Below the pieces are notes generated by a model. That model did no database searches. It was not told where the DNA came from and saw only the letters and a list, made by a program, of their open reading frames with translations. Source: Eucalyptus grandis (Eukaryota; Streptophyta; Magnoliopsida; Myrtales; Myrtaceae). From it: a stretch of 64,000 bases of DNA. Position numbers and translations under genes: made by a program. Within the stretch, counting starts at the first letter, position 1. The number at the start of each line of letters is the position of its first letter. The DNA lies in assembly GCF_016545825.1 (NCBI RefSeq), contig NC_052620.1:16740001-16804000 (forward strand), in the 5' to 3' direction. Of this stretch, positions 47,561 through 59,203 are shown piece by piece.

Positions 47561-50500
47561 ACTACAACAATACCTTTTTTTAGAAAGACTTTGAAAGGAA
47601 GATGGCGAAGCAAGTCGGCTCATGTTGTGGATGTGTCGTGTTCGAGTGTTGGTACATAACTTGTTCAAGCATAATATTATCGAGAATCAATTTACATCAA
47701 ATACAGTAATCTTCTCCCAGTATCCTTCAATTTAATAAGCTATTTGTTTCTGAATTTTCTAGCACCCACTTGACAAAACGTTCAGTTATTCAAACATTAA
47801 AAGTCCCGTGGTATGACTATACCACTGATGATGACAGTCAATTTTTTGGGCAGCTTGAAGCCGAAGAGCCCCAAGGACTTTTAGGGCCAATAAGGTAGTC
47901 CTAAAAGTCAAATTACATATTAAGTCAAATTATTCCTTATTGCCAGCTTTGCATTTCTACACAACGGGTCACGCACGGTGTCTCCTAGACAAAACAAATG
48001 CAGGAGTGAGATGATGTCTTCCGTTACCTTCTCTTTCCCTTTACACCCACAACAGTTTCCTTTCTCAAACACAAGCACGGGGAAGTTTGCAAGGTAAACA
48101 TAGACTCTCCCTCTCGTGGAAAATGTGTGAGCTCATAATTGACCGTCATTTTTCCAAGCTAATGGTACAGTTAGCCAAGTATTTTACTTTAAATATGGAT
48201 TCAATTTTATACAGAGTTGGTGACACTGATGTAAGCCTTGTAGAATCTTTAATTCTTTGGTTTTGAGATTTTCCTTTTTAATGACAACAAGCTCCCTTTT
48301 GATTTTGCAAATCAAAAACCCTTGTGAAAACCAAGTTGGCCCTATACATCTCCAAATTCTAAACCACTGAGCCAACATTATATGGTTTTGTTTTAGGAAA
48401 ATATTAGACTTACTAAGATTGGTTTATACAATTAATTTAAATGAGGTATCGGGCCATTATTGATTCTTGTATACAAAAGATTATTTAGAGGATCACTCAC
48501 AATCATACATATCTCCTAGAAAAACAGTTTCGTAAGCTTTTTTTTTTTTTTTTTTTTTGGTCGAAGTTTTGTAACCTAATTTTAATAAATCTAACTCTTT
48601 GGCTTGAGGTTTTAACTAGTCGATACATATTACTTTTCAACTTTTGATTTTATTTGGTCAATACAGACAATCGTTGGAAAATTTGTTTTCATTGTGGCAC
48701 TACAGATTCAAGTATTATATTTCCAATTGACATAGCAAGTTAGCAAGACGTTCGTGTCAAGAACCTTCATTAGATAATTTTGTTTTCCTGTTTATTTTGG
48801 GCCATCATTGATACTGACATTTCTATTTCCTTGTTGTGAACGAAAATTGAAAGCTATTTTACTTTGCATTGAGATTTTGCCTTAAAGATGAAAATTAGAA
48901 AAGAGAACTCTTTGTAATAAGAGCCTGTTAACCTAGTGGTACTGTTAGGAATATAAAGCTTCCAAAGATAATTGCCAAAATTGGCATTTATTGCTGTAAA
49001 ACCACAAAAGCCAAATCCTTTAAAAGAATAACAAAAAACAGAATCTTATCATTTAGGTCAGTATTAAAAACCTATAGGGAACAAAAAATCAATGTAAACA
49101 TGTAAACCTAGGTTTTCACATTTAATTTAGGTTTCGGTTGCTAGTCTCACCAAGGTCTCAAATAAGTAGCACACGTTTTCGAACTGGGCATTAGGTGATC
49201 AAGACTATTGACTAGAGCAAAAGAATTAATGCTAAACGAGTACTTGCTCCTCACCTGCTCTCAATGCCAACGTGGCCTTCGCATCGTAGTTTGACTTTTG
49301 CTACAATGCCTGGCTTTTGTAATTTGTCAATCAACAGCTTGATTATTATCGTATTTTGTCAACTTTGCATAACTTTTCCAAAAGAATTTTCTCGTATATA
49401 CGAAACCATTTGAAAATCAAAATAACTTTTCCGTCACTTTTTCCTGCTACTCATAAAAGAACTTCATGTCCCTAGGGATCGTCTACAGTACACTGGTCTA
49501 CAAATTACTACATACTTAGAAAATGATTGTAAATGACTGGGAGCTACTCTACAATGAAGTAATTCTATGTCCCTCAGAGCGAATGATCCGAAACCTGCAT
49601 AGAAGTGTTCTGTCATTTCATGCTAATTGTAGGGTAAAAACATCGTCACATTTCATTGTAATTTTTCATAAGTCTTTTTCCAAGCTGAACAAGCTAATAG
49701 ACGTCCTTAACTCAATCGATGTTGCAAGTATTTCCATTGGCATCAGGAGGTGACTACCTGTAAAAGTTGTTCGGCAATTTTCATTAAAATCACTTATACA
49801 CACGCAAATGCATTACGTGAAGCAGCAGTAATGTGTACCTCCGTCGGAGATTTTAGCCGTGGCCTACAAGGAGCTGTACCAGGTCAACAAACTTGTCCAA
49901 TTGGATCAATACTTTTCCTCATGTAAGATCAAGGAAAGTTCGAATAGTTTCCATGGCAACGAATACATAGGAACCTGGTCCAAAGTGCTCTCCATTGCCA
50001 TCGCCATCACTTGAAACTGAGATATTGGAGTTGCATGTTATCTTGACTTTTGTTGGTCAAGTCTCCCTCCCCCACACCCCCTCCCGCCCGGCAACAAGAG
50101 AATGCAAATCACGCAATTGACCCTATCAGTGAGCCCTGTAGGAGCCCAAAAAGCTGACCATCCTCACCGTTCATCTTCTTCTCTTCTCTTTTTCCCACCT
50201 GAGTATTGATGGCCTAACCAATAACAAAGTATTCACAATTTTTCGGTAAAACCGTGGGTCACACGGCCCTCACCTCATTGTCGTGCCTCGCCACTAGCGG
50301 CAATCGCTTCCTATTGGATCGGCCTATCTTTCCCCGAGCTTGCCTCTCTATCACAAAAGGAGAAGGGCGGTGATATTACCCGTGGAACAAAGGAAGAAGC
50401 CATATATATATATATAAACGGGAAAGAAAAGGAAATGAAGAAAAAAAGGTATAAATGAGAAGATTAAGTTCAGACCTTTATTTTTTGTGTTAATACGTCA

Positions 50501-51639
50501 TCTTCTCAATGTAGTAAACTCAAAACGTCAAATAACACTCATTAGGAAAGAAAAAAATAATGTTAATTTACTTTAATTTCAGAGAATCTTAATCCGTAGT
50601 AAAATTTAGTTGCATGTGAAGTTTATTCATAAATAAAAATTAGCAAGATGCCCGAGCAATAAGAGGATCTTGATCCGTAAATTCCCGGGCACCTAACAAC
50701 TTTTCCTCAGAAAAGGCACGTCCTTCGTTGGAAAAAGGAATCGGAAACAAGAGTTCCTACATTTTTTTAGTACAAAGATTAGAATGAAGATTCCTCTCTT
50801 TCTCTCTCTCTCATTTCCAGTTACGTCTACATCCTCAGAATTTTCTTTCCCAAGTCTCCGCTTGGGATGAGGACCAAAGAGTCCAACGGAGTGGGCATTA
50901 TTCTGCTTTGGAAAAACATTAGACAACGTAATTGACTTGCTTCAATGACGGGACCATTGATCCCGAAACTCATGCTTCCTTCGCTAGGAGGAGAAGGAGG
51001 ATTCGTTTGCTTGAAATGGCGTATTTCTTATTTGGTAAATCTCGAATAAAACAGGGCAAAATATTTGGTAATTTAAGATCAATAAAGAGGAAAGGGAAAT
51101 TATAAAAAGAATCTCACTATCAATTGAAGGCGCTTGTGATCTGACCAGTATGGCGTGGTTGCCTAAGAAGCCCAGCACGTGGTTCAGTCTTGTTGGGCAA
51201 AAGCAGTTTGACCTGAGCCACAAGAGCCGTGTTGGAGAAAATCATCTTTGAATATTAAAAGAAACCCCTACCGTTTCCTTTCCGTTATTGTCTACTCCAA
51301 TCTCTATCATCCTTTACCTATGTACCGATTATTTAGACGAAGATCAACGTATTAACACAGAAGTGAAGATCAAAGATTGTGACCAAATTCATCATGTCTA
51401 AGACAATTATGGGCATACAATTGACAAACAGGCTACGCAGACAAAATAATCTGAAGTAAAATATGATTCCATTAGAATATCCAATTCGAAAAAACTCAAG
51501 TCAATAAATGAAGAGAGACCGCATGTATATATCAAGCATATGTCCCATGAACAAACGACGTGAGATACCTTTCTTTGTATGTCAAAAAGAAAATTGTTAG
51601 CAATACAAAACCGAGTGAAAAAGTGGAAAAGTTATTCAA
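47561..51639. other. Long intergenic stretch, nothing recognised
   Basis: About 4 kb without a frame showing a known domain. It includes a 22-base T run at 48538-48559 and a short (TA)n at 50403-50417. Confidence 0.4.
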
Positions 51640-52200
51640 AAAGTTATAAATCTATTGTATAGCTGCCAAGTCAGTGATAAGCTTTTCATTTCGCCATTGT
51701 AGTATGAAACTTTTTGATGTTTTTCAATGTAGTTACATCGGCTAATTTAAATTGGAGATTGCTAATATGGCGGTCTAGTTAACGCTAATTATCCTACATA
51801 GAATGATTGGTAATCTGATGTGTTCAATGATATTCAAAACAATGTGGTTTTGTAATTTCTATGCTTATTTTTTTCCCTCTTCTTTCCTTTCTTTTTTCTT
51901 TCTTCCTTTCTTCATATTCTACTATTTATCTTCTTCGGCGGCCATTCGCCGAGACCCCATGACCTTGTCGGCAGGAAATCAGAAAGATGAATTAAAAAAA
52001 GAAAATAAAGAAGATTACAAATTTCTAAAAATTTCTAAAAATGAGTGCTCTGGCAAGCGGTGCAAGTTGTGCACGGCCGGTGGGGGTCGTGGACTGCGTA
52101 CCGAGGGAAGGTGCAATTGGAGAATGGATAAGACTTAAGCTGAAAAATGTTTATGTGCTAGAATAATTTCAGCAGCGCAACGTATTATTTCTGTTTTTGT
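51640..52200. mobile_element. Degenerate Mutator-like MITE of the 31007 family
   Basis: The left arm 'GGAAAAGTTATTCAAAAAG', the mid phrase GGCGGCCATTCGCCGAGACC and a weak inverted right arm match the family layout. Boundaries are uncertain and no duplication was found. Confidence 0.4.
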
Positions 52201-52324
52201 TCTTGAGAAAGTGAAGCAATTGATAGTATATTAATTGGCCTACCAGCTTCATAGATTATTGGCTTAAGTTCTGAGTGAAGGTGAATCCGAGTGGATGTGT
52301 CATTGATAGGCTCGGATTTAGCCT

Positions 52325-52721
52325 CTCTTTAGAGAAAGAGCCTAGTTGGAACAAAAGAAAAACTTATCAACCGATTCTCTTCCCCCCTCTCTCTCTCTAT
52401 TTTGATCTTCTATAGAAATTTTCCACGGATTTGAATTGATTGTCTTCTCCATAAGAATTTGCACCACGCTCCTCATTTCGTCAATCTCATTTGTCTTTTA
52501 TTTTTTACTCAGTCGAAATGTTATACACTCGAAACGAAATTGAAACATTTAGAACAGAGTTAGCAAAATTGAGAATCGGCAAGATTAAACTATTAGCGAA
52601 GTTGCCCCGAAAGCAAAATCCAACCTTGGTCCTCCATGATTTCCTCATCACCAGAAAGTCCACCTACAGTTTCCAAAAGTCACGTTTAAAAATTTAGGAA
52701 ATTACTAACTCAAATTGGACA
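52325..52721 (+). repeat. Upstream block of CRK copy 2, duplicate of 36225-36640
   Basis: Closely matches the region upstream of CRK copy 1. Homology stops at 'AATTGGACAGGAC', where the hAT-like element begins. Confidence 0.8.
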
Positions 52722-53830
52722 GGACCTCGATAGCATGGACACGCGATACAACACAACACGATACGCCAACATGTCATTTCTCAAAAATAGAGAATTTCAA
52801 TACGTTAGGACACGTTGTATATTAAATGAATATTTTTATTTTTATTTTTATTTAATTTAATTCAAATTCTTAATTAAATAAATAATAACAAAAGAGCCTA
52901 CAATGAGTTCATATTAATAATATTAGTAATCTATTCATAAGAAATTCGAAAGATATATTCATAATTAATACATATCTATATTTGGGGACATGTTTCTAAT
53001 TCTAATAAAAGTTATTGATGAAATTAATGACTAATAATAAATTAGAATTAACTTATTTAAATAAATTTATGATCTTTCGCAATAATCAAAATTTATCATT
53101 ATTCAATATTTAGTATTTTTATTTTTTGAAATCACTTTATAATCTCCTTTATTTATTTTTCTGATAAAAAAATGCAACACCAAAATCCCCCCGCAAGTCC
53201 ACCCAAGCCCTCACGCCCCAAATTTTTTTTCACTCCCTCATTTATTTTCCTCGTTTCTCCTTTCCCTCGCCAACCCACCCCCCAACAACAACTCCCCCAC
53301 CACCACCTGTCAGGCTTCACTTCCTCTATTAGAAATTCAAGCCACCCTCCCGTCCAACTACCCTGCAGAAAGAAGAAATCACGCAAAGTCCCATCAAAAT
53401 CTCATTTTTATTTTTTTGAGTTCCCTCCCTCAAAAACCCTAGCTGCCGCCCCCTCCTCCTCCTCACACGACCCTCTTCCTCTCAATCTCCATCTCGATCG
53501 CCTCATCAGCCATCACAATCGCTCGCCGCCTTGTGTCTGACGCTTCCTCCTTTGCAGCCGTAGTCTCACCGCGGGCCCTCCATTACAGCATCATAGTCAC
53601 CACCCGGTCGCCTCAGTCTTTGCTCTTTCTCTGGCCCTCCCTTGCAGCCTTGCGTCCGTTTCCTCGCCCTTGCCTCCATCTTACATCATCTTTTTCAACA
53701 ATTCTCTCTCTTGGACACGTCTTGGACACGCGTGTCGGAATGTGTTAAGAAGAGTTGACCATATATTGGAAAATTGGACACATGTTGACTACGTGTTTGA
53801 GCATGTTGGATACAACGTGAAAGCTCCGAT
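52722..53830 (-). mobile_element. hAT-like element, CGTGTCG family, copy C
   Basis: The left end (ATAGCATGGACACGCGATAC, then 'TGTCATTTCTCAAAAAT') is the inverted counterpart of the right end of the element at 44573-45689. The AT-rich zone (52800-53150) and the GC-rich interior (53430-53700) follow in matching order. The right end is diverged (GGACACGCGTGTCGGAATG near 53720-53740). It lies exactly where CRK copy 1 has an uninterrupted upstream region, so copy 1 serves as an empty-site control. I see no recognisable captured gene. Confidence 0.7.
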
Positions 53831-54080
53831 AATGTGTGTACTTGATAGGAAACTGCACATCCATCATAAAGTTGTATGAGACTTTTCGATGGAATAACGG
53901 CGTGCAACATCTCATAGTAGAAAATAGCTGGCATGACAAGACAAGGCATGGGTAGTTAAGGCAGTCTAGAACCATAAAATCTCAGGAATGGACAAAACTT
54001 ATGGGACGACAATTCAAACATTGGTGTTCCTATAATTTCGTGCTGATCGAGCTATAGCCAATACAATCATCAATCCAACC

Positions 54081-57000
54081 ATGAAGTCTTGCTTCGCCGT
54101 CTCCATCTCTCTCTCCTTCTTCTTCTTCATCAGAATTTTCATTACTGAAGCCACACCCAATTATCTATTTCATGCTTGCCCAAACACTACCCTCTTTACT
54201 CCCAACTCCACCTACCAGTCCAACCTCGACGCCCTCCTCTCTTCCCTCGCCTTCGCCGCCTCCAACAGCACCAACGGCTTCGCCAACGCCACCGCAGGCC
54301 AAAACCCTCCCGACCAGGTCTACGGGCTCTTCCTCTGCCGTGGGGACCTCAACACCACCACGTGCAGCGACTGTGTGGCCACTGGAAAACAGGAGATCCT
54401 CAAAAGATGCCCCAACCAGCAAGTCTCTGTAATGTGGTACGACGAGTGCATGTTGCGGTACTCGAACCAGTCCACCTTCTCGGTCATGGAGAGAGAGCCG
54501 TTGCACGTTATGTTCAACACCGAGAATGCCAACGACTCAACCCGGTTCATGGAGGTCCTGTTGGAAACCCTGGGAGACGTTATCAAAAAGGCTTTTGCTG
54601 GCTGGTCAGGGAAGAAGGTTGCCGCAGCGGAGGCGAACTTCACGAGCTTGCAGAAGCTGTACGCATTCGCGCAGTGCACGCCGGACTTGACAGCATGGGA
54701 CTGTAACAAGTGCCTCCAGAACGCAAACGGTTATCTGGTGGAGGGGAAGCAAGGTGGGAGGACGCTCACACCGAGCTGCATCGTGATGTACGAGTCCTAC
54801 CCCTTTTATAACGCCTCCGCCTTGCCGGTGTCCGCGCCTCCGCCTCCGCCTCCCGCTCCAGTGACCGGACCTAAAGGTACATTTGTGTTTGTATTGCTTG
54901 TCTTCATCCGTGCCAACTCCCCTTTTATTAGTTTGAAGACTGTGGATTTAGTCCAGTGAGCCAAATAATTACTCAAGATATTGCTAACCTCTATATAAAA
55001 AATATTTTGCACAAGTGGCTATATAGATCATTGATTTAAAAGAGCAAGTAGTTATAATCCTTAAATTAAGATTGGATTGTAAGTTTTTTTTTTTTTTACA
55101 CTGATGCTTTAGTTTTACTGAAATTTCTCCAACAATAATATCCTATGAACTTTCGTTGGTCCATTGATAACCTTGAATAAGCGTGTTATAGCTCAAATTG
55201 TGATAAATTTGGTGAATTTTAATTTGATCATTTAGTTTGTAGTATTTATATTGCGAATTAAAATTCGAGGGGCTTTTCAGAGAGTCCAAATGAATTTTCA
55301 TGTTGCACCGAAGAATAGTCTTGCTTTTGCTCGTGTCTCTCTTCTACTCTTGATTTCTAGCATAATTACTTTTCGAGTTAACCTATTCTCTTTTTCCTAA
55401 CTCTTTTCGCATTATCTTGAAGCAAGATCTTGATTAGGACGTAACATTGTTACCTATCCACGAAGATACTGTTTAATGATATAGGAATATCTAAAAATAC
55501 AATAATAAAAAAAGTGATATAAAAAATGCATGCAAGTTGAGGCATGCTGTTATTTTTTCCGTAAACACTTTAGGAATGATATTAATTTTTATCCATCTGA
55601 AATAAATGAAATTTAACTATCATTTTAGATTTTCCTTATTTTACGCAATAGTTTTATTTAATAAATTTCATCTTTTAAATTTTCACATTGAGAAATGTAA
55701 TTGTGATTTTATTTTGGCAAATTTTTAATGAGGTCTTTTTCTATTTCAACCATTGTTTGAATATAAAAGACAAATGATGAGAAATAGTTTAAGGACGATA
55801 TGCACAACAAAAATAAAAATTTGTAAACATTTGACTATGTTAATAAAAGTTGGTCAGGATCAAATTTTTCTTGATTCTATCATGGTAATATCCACTTATT
55901 AAAAATTAAAAAAATGGAAACATGTGATATGAGCCTAAAGTTTACATGGTAATACCCACTTGTTTTAATCGATAAAGACATGTTCTATATACTGTGAAAT
56001 AATACACTCATTTTTTTACCCTCAGTTATTTTGAACTAGTTTCTGTCAGACTTAAGTTTATTTATTTATTTATTTTGGGTAAGAAAAGGGGGCAAAGTTG
56101 AGTTTAACAACGTTACTCTCCTAATAAAACCTTATCCAATTTGATCTTCTATCAACAAAGAAAGTAAACCTCTTAGTGACCTATCTAAAACTAGAGTTCA
56201 TTTAAATCACATGATTGAAATACCCAATTTGTTAGCTAATCTGCTCATAAATTTCCTTCCCTAAAACTATGTGTAACTTTGATCTATTAAAAATATTCTA
56301 CTAGTTTCGCATCATGAAAAAGGAAAATGTCATCAAAATTGTGAAAAGGAGTTCATTTCTGAAGGAGGAAAATGGACACTTGAGTGTTCATCCCACAATA
56401 AGTAAAGTTCTGTGTAATTTCTCAACAATTTGCATTGAAGGTTAGATTAAGATTTCTACAATTGCTTTAGGACTTTTGCTTGGGAAAAATTATCAAAGAA
56501 GTCCTAAACCAATCATAAACATTTTAATTATAGCAATTCAATTCTAAACATTTTGACAAATTGCCAATGTAGTCCTTCTTGCCAATTTCGACTAGAAAAC
56601 GCTATCTTGTTAGTTTATTGAGTGCCAACTATCCTATGTGGCGTACCAGCACTTTAATACCCCAAGTTCTAAGTCATCACTTACATATTCGTTGCATTAC
56701 TGCGAAAACATCACCCTCTTTACTCCCAACTCCATCTACCAATCCAACCTCAACGTCCTCGTCTGTTCCATCTCCTCCACCGTCACCGACAGCACCGATG
56801 GCTTTGCCCATGCTATTGCTAGCCAAAACCTTCCAGACCAGCCTAACGAGCACTTCTTTTGCTGCGGCGACCTCGACATCGCCACGTGTAGTGATTGCGT
56901 GGCACTTGGAAAACAGGATATCCTGCAAAGATGTCCTAACCAGCGACTCTTTGTGATTTGGAATGTCGAGTGCACATTGAGCTACTTGAACCAGGGCATC

Positions 57001-58515
57001 TTCTGAGTCATGGAAAAATCAGCTGATGTCACAATGTACACCACCAGGAGCATCAGAGAGCCAACCCGGCCAGTACTCGGAGATACCATCAAATGTGTCA
57101 CACTATACCCCTTTTATAATAACTCCACCCTGCCGACCCCACTTCCTCCTCCTGTTACAACACCTACCGGAGTATGGAAGTTCTCTCCTCCAGTTACAAC
57201 ACACTCTGCCCTTTTTATAATACCATTTCAATCCTATATTTTTTAATTGTAGTACTTTAGTCTTAAACCTTTTGACGATTTGCCCATATAGTCATTCCGG
57301 CCAAACATCCAAATAATAGGTTTAGAATTAAATTGACACAATTGAAAAGTTTGGGACTAAATTGACACAATTGAAAGATATAGGATTGAATTAGCCATTG
57401 TACAATAAGTTTAGCACTTCTTGGACAATTATCCCCACTTATGAAAGCTTTGAATAGTCACTTATATATATGCTAAAAAGGATCTTTCAATTTCGGATGG
57501 CTGAAGGCACATCAATTACAGCCCATTTGGATGAGTTAAAGAAATTCGTGATGGACTTGAAGGCACATCAATTAGAGCCCATTTGGATGAGTTAAAGAAA
57601 TTTGTGATGGACTTGAAGAACGGCAATGAAGCCTTTTTTATGAGAAACAAGGCATGCTATCATTGGCATCTCTAAAACTTCACTAATACTCTTCTAAGGG
57701 GAGCTCATTACAATTTTGTTAGAAGAGATGAAGTCCACCTTATTTCTAAGGAGTGACAAAAGAAGTTACAAAAAAGATGATTTGGCAAATGATATGACGC
57801 AAAGCATAGAGTCTGAAAGTAGCATATGGAAAAGTCATTTTAATTAGAGGTCCAATGACTGGAATCATTGATGTTATGCTGAGGTAAGGCACTACAAGAG
57901 AGACTGGCCAAAGTACAAGAGTAAATGAGTTATGGTGGAGTCTACAGGCGATAATAGCGTTGTTAATATAACATGTGATAGTTCTAGTCATCAAATAGTG
58001 CACAAGTTTCTCTTAAGTATGCTCTTCTTTCGGATTTTATTTCCTTATTAATACGTGATGAAATAGGGGTTGTTCATTCTAGATTTTTTTGCTTTTTAAT
58101 ATTTTCACTTATTTAGATTCAGCCCCTTCATTTTATCATAAACAAAACTTACAAATGCTAGAATAGCAACTGAAGTTTAGACTTTCTCGTTTAAGCCTCT
58201 CTATTCATATCTGTCAAGGCCACTTCTTGCGTGTCAAATTGCCAATCTTCTTGCGTCAGTCTTAGGTCATATTCCCACCTAGTAAAGCAAAGTGTTAGAA
58301 TGTTTAAATATTAACATGCTTTCATCTAAAATGGTTTTAGATTAGTTTGGCTATTGTCTCATATACAAAATGGTCTTGTGTAGGAAAAAGCAACAAATCT
58401 ACCGTGACAGCCATTGCCATCACCGTTTCTATTGGAGATGTTTTGGTACTTCTCTTTCTCACTTGTTTTTTGCTTCGAGGAAAGAAGACGGATGAAGTCG
58501 TCGGAGGAAATAGCG
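54081..58515 (+). CDS. DUF26 cysteine-rich receptor-like kinase, 5' part (copy 2)
   Basis: Exon 1 (54081 to about 54872) is fully open. It encodes a signal peptide of about 24 residues (hydrophobic SISLSFFFFIRIFI, cleavage near EA|TP) and two Gnk2/DUF26 domains, each with an intact C-x8-C-x2-C: CRGDLNTTTCSDC (about residues 90-102) and CTPDLTAWDCNKC. A proline-rich juxtamembrane stretch ends at PKG with donor AG|GTACAT. If unspliced the frame runs to a stop at 54957-54959. Exon 2 (58384-58515, acceptor TTGTGTAG, donor G|GTAAAT) encodes the transmembrane helix and a basic stop-transfer sequence. No kinase exon follows: homology to copy 1 stops where the Sirevirus LTR begins at 59204. CRKs are plasma-membrane receptor kinases in defence and oxidative signalling. 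Either the kinase exons lie beyond the transposon outside the window, or only a truncated secreted DUF26 product is possible. Confidence 0.8.
54960..56481. other. Intron 1 of CRK copy 2, first part
   Basis: Contains 55460-55950, homologous to 39100-39560 in copy 1. No other feature is recognised. Confidence 0.6.
56483..57436. mobile_element. Mutator-like inverted-repeat element enclosing a DUF26 fragment
   Basis: The left arm (56483-56640) begins GGAAAAATTATCAAAGAAGTCC and the right arm (57210-57436), inverted, GGGGATAATTGTCCAAGAAGTGC. Both continue with the family's 'taaac...aattcaatt...GCCAATGTAGTC' phrases seen at 31007-31714. Between the arms is a DUF26 gene fragment instead of the usual GC-rich core. 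Flanks match imperfectly (ACTTTTGCT against ACTTATGAA, 6 of 9), so the duplication is unproven. Confidence 0.65.
56640..57180 (+). pseudogene. DUF26 (CRK exon 1) fragment
   Basis: The plus-strand frame reads through TLFTPNSIYQSNLNVL, a DUF26 cysteine motif CCGDLDIATCSDC and CPNQRLFVIW. An in-frame TGA follows at 57004-57006, and after it the same frame continues with VMEKS and the truncated LGDTIKCVTLYPFYNN-PPP end. The signal peptide and nearly all of the second DUF26 are missing. It is related to, but clearly diverged from, exon 1 at 54081 and at 37072. It sits in intron 1 of CRK copy 2, in the same orientation. Confidence 0.85.
57437..58383. other. Rest of intron 1, CRK copy 2
   Basis: A direct repeat of about 60 bases, TTGAAGGCACATCAATTA-AGCCCATTTGG and following, occurs at about 57502 and 57558. 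No gene is supported. Confidence 0.5.
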
Positions 58516-59203
58516 GTAAATCTACTATTTGCCTTTATTTTTCGTAAACTATCTGTGTCATATAATTGAGCTTGTTATGAAACTTCTTTATTTTATATAA
58601 GGAATCAGATATATTAATCATACAAATTAAGAGTCCATTTGAAATAAATGTAGCATATATAATGGAAAAGATCAAGGACAAAAATCCGATTCTTCATACC
58701 CTTTCAACTTTCAAAACTTTACTTGACTGCACAAGCAAATCGTAATGTCATCAATAAGTTTGGAAATGAAACAACTCATTTCTGGACTTCAAGATAAATA
58801 GATGCAGCAATTCTACAAAAACTTTACCAAACACCAATGAAAATCTCTCCTTTTAATAGCCTGCTGCATCAGGACAATTTAAACTCTCAATCACCAACAT
58901 CATTATTAGGAAAATAAAGCTGAAGGGCACTCTTCCAGAATTGCTTAGAGAAACTGCATCCAAAGAACAAATGGAATCTAATCTCAGTGCTTTCATGACA
59001 CAAAAAGTAGAGAGTTCAGCCTTCATTAGAAGACTATCCGTCAATTCCTAGAAATATCGGCGGCTTATCCTGTATCGCAAACCAAAATATGAATCCAAAC
59101 CTCAGTAAATTAGATGAAAATCAAATAAGCCGATACCATTCAACTCTTGTCGCTCTTTTCTTCACAATCTCCAAAGCTGAAGCAGAGGTAAGAAGGTCAT
59201 AAG
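58516..59203 (+). other. Intron 2 remnant of CRK copy 2, cut by the LTR
   Basis: Bases 58660-59200 match intron 2 of copy 1 at 41840-42440 (ending GCTGAAGCAGA...). The match stops at the LTR edge at 59204, placing the retrotransposon insertion inside this intron. Confidence 0.75.

Noticed and set aside
53172..53540. 122-codon proline/serine-rich frame
   Set aside because: It lies inside the hAT-like element at 52722-53830 in C-rich sequence; no domain.
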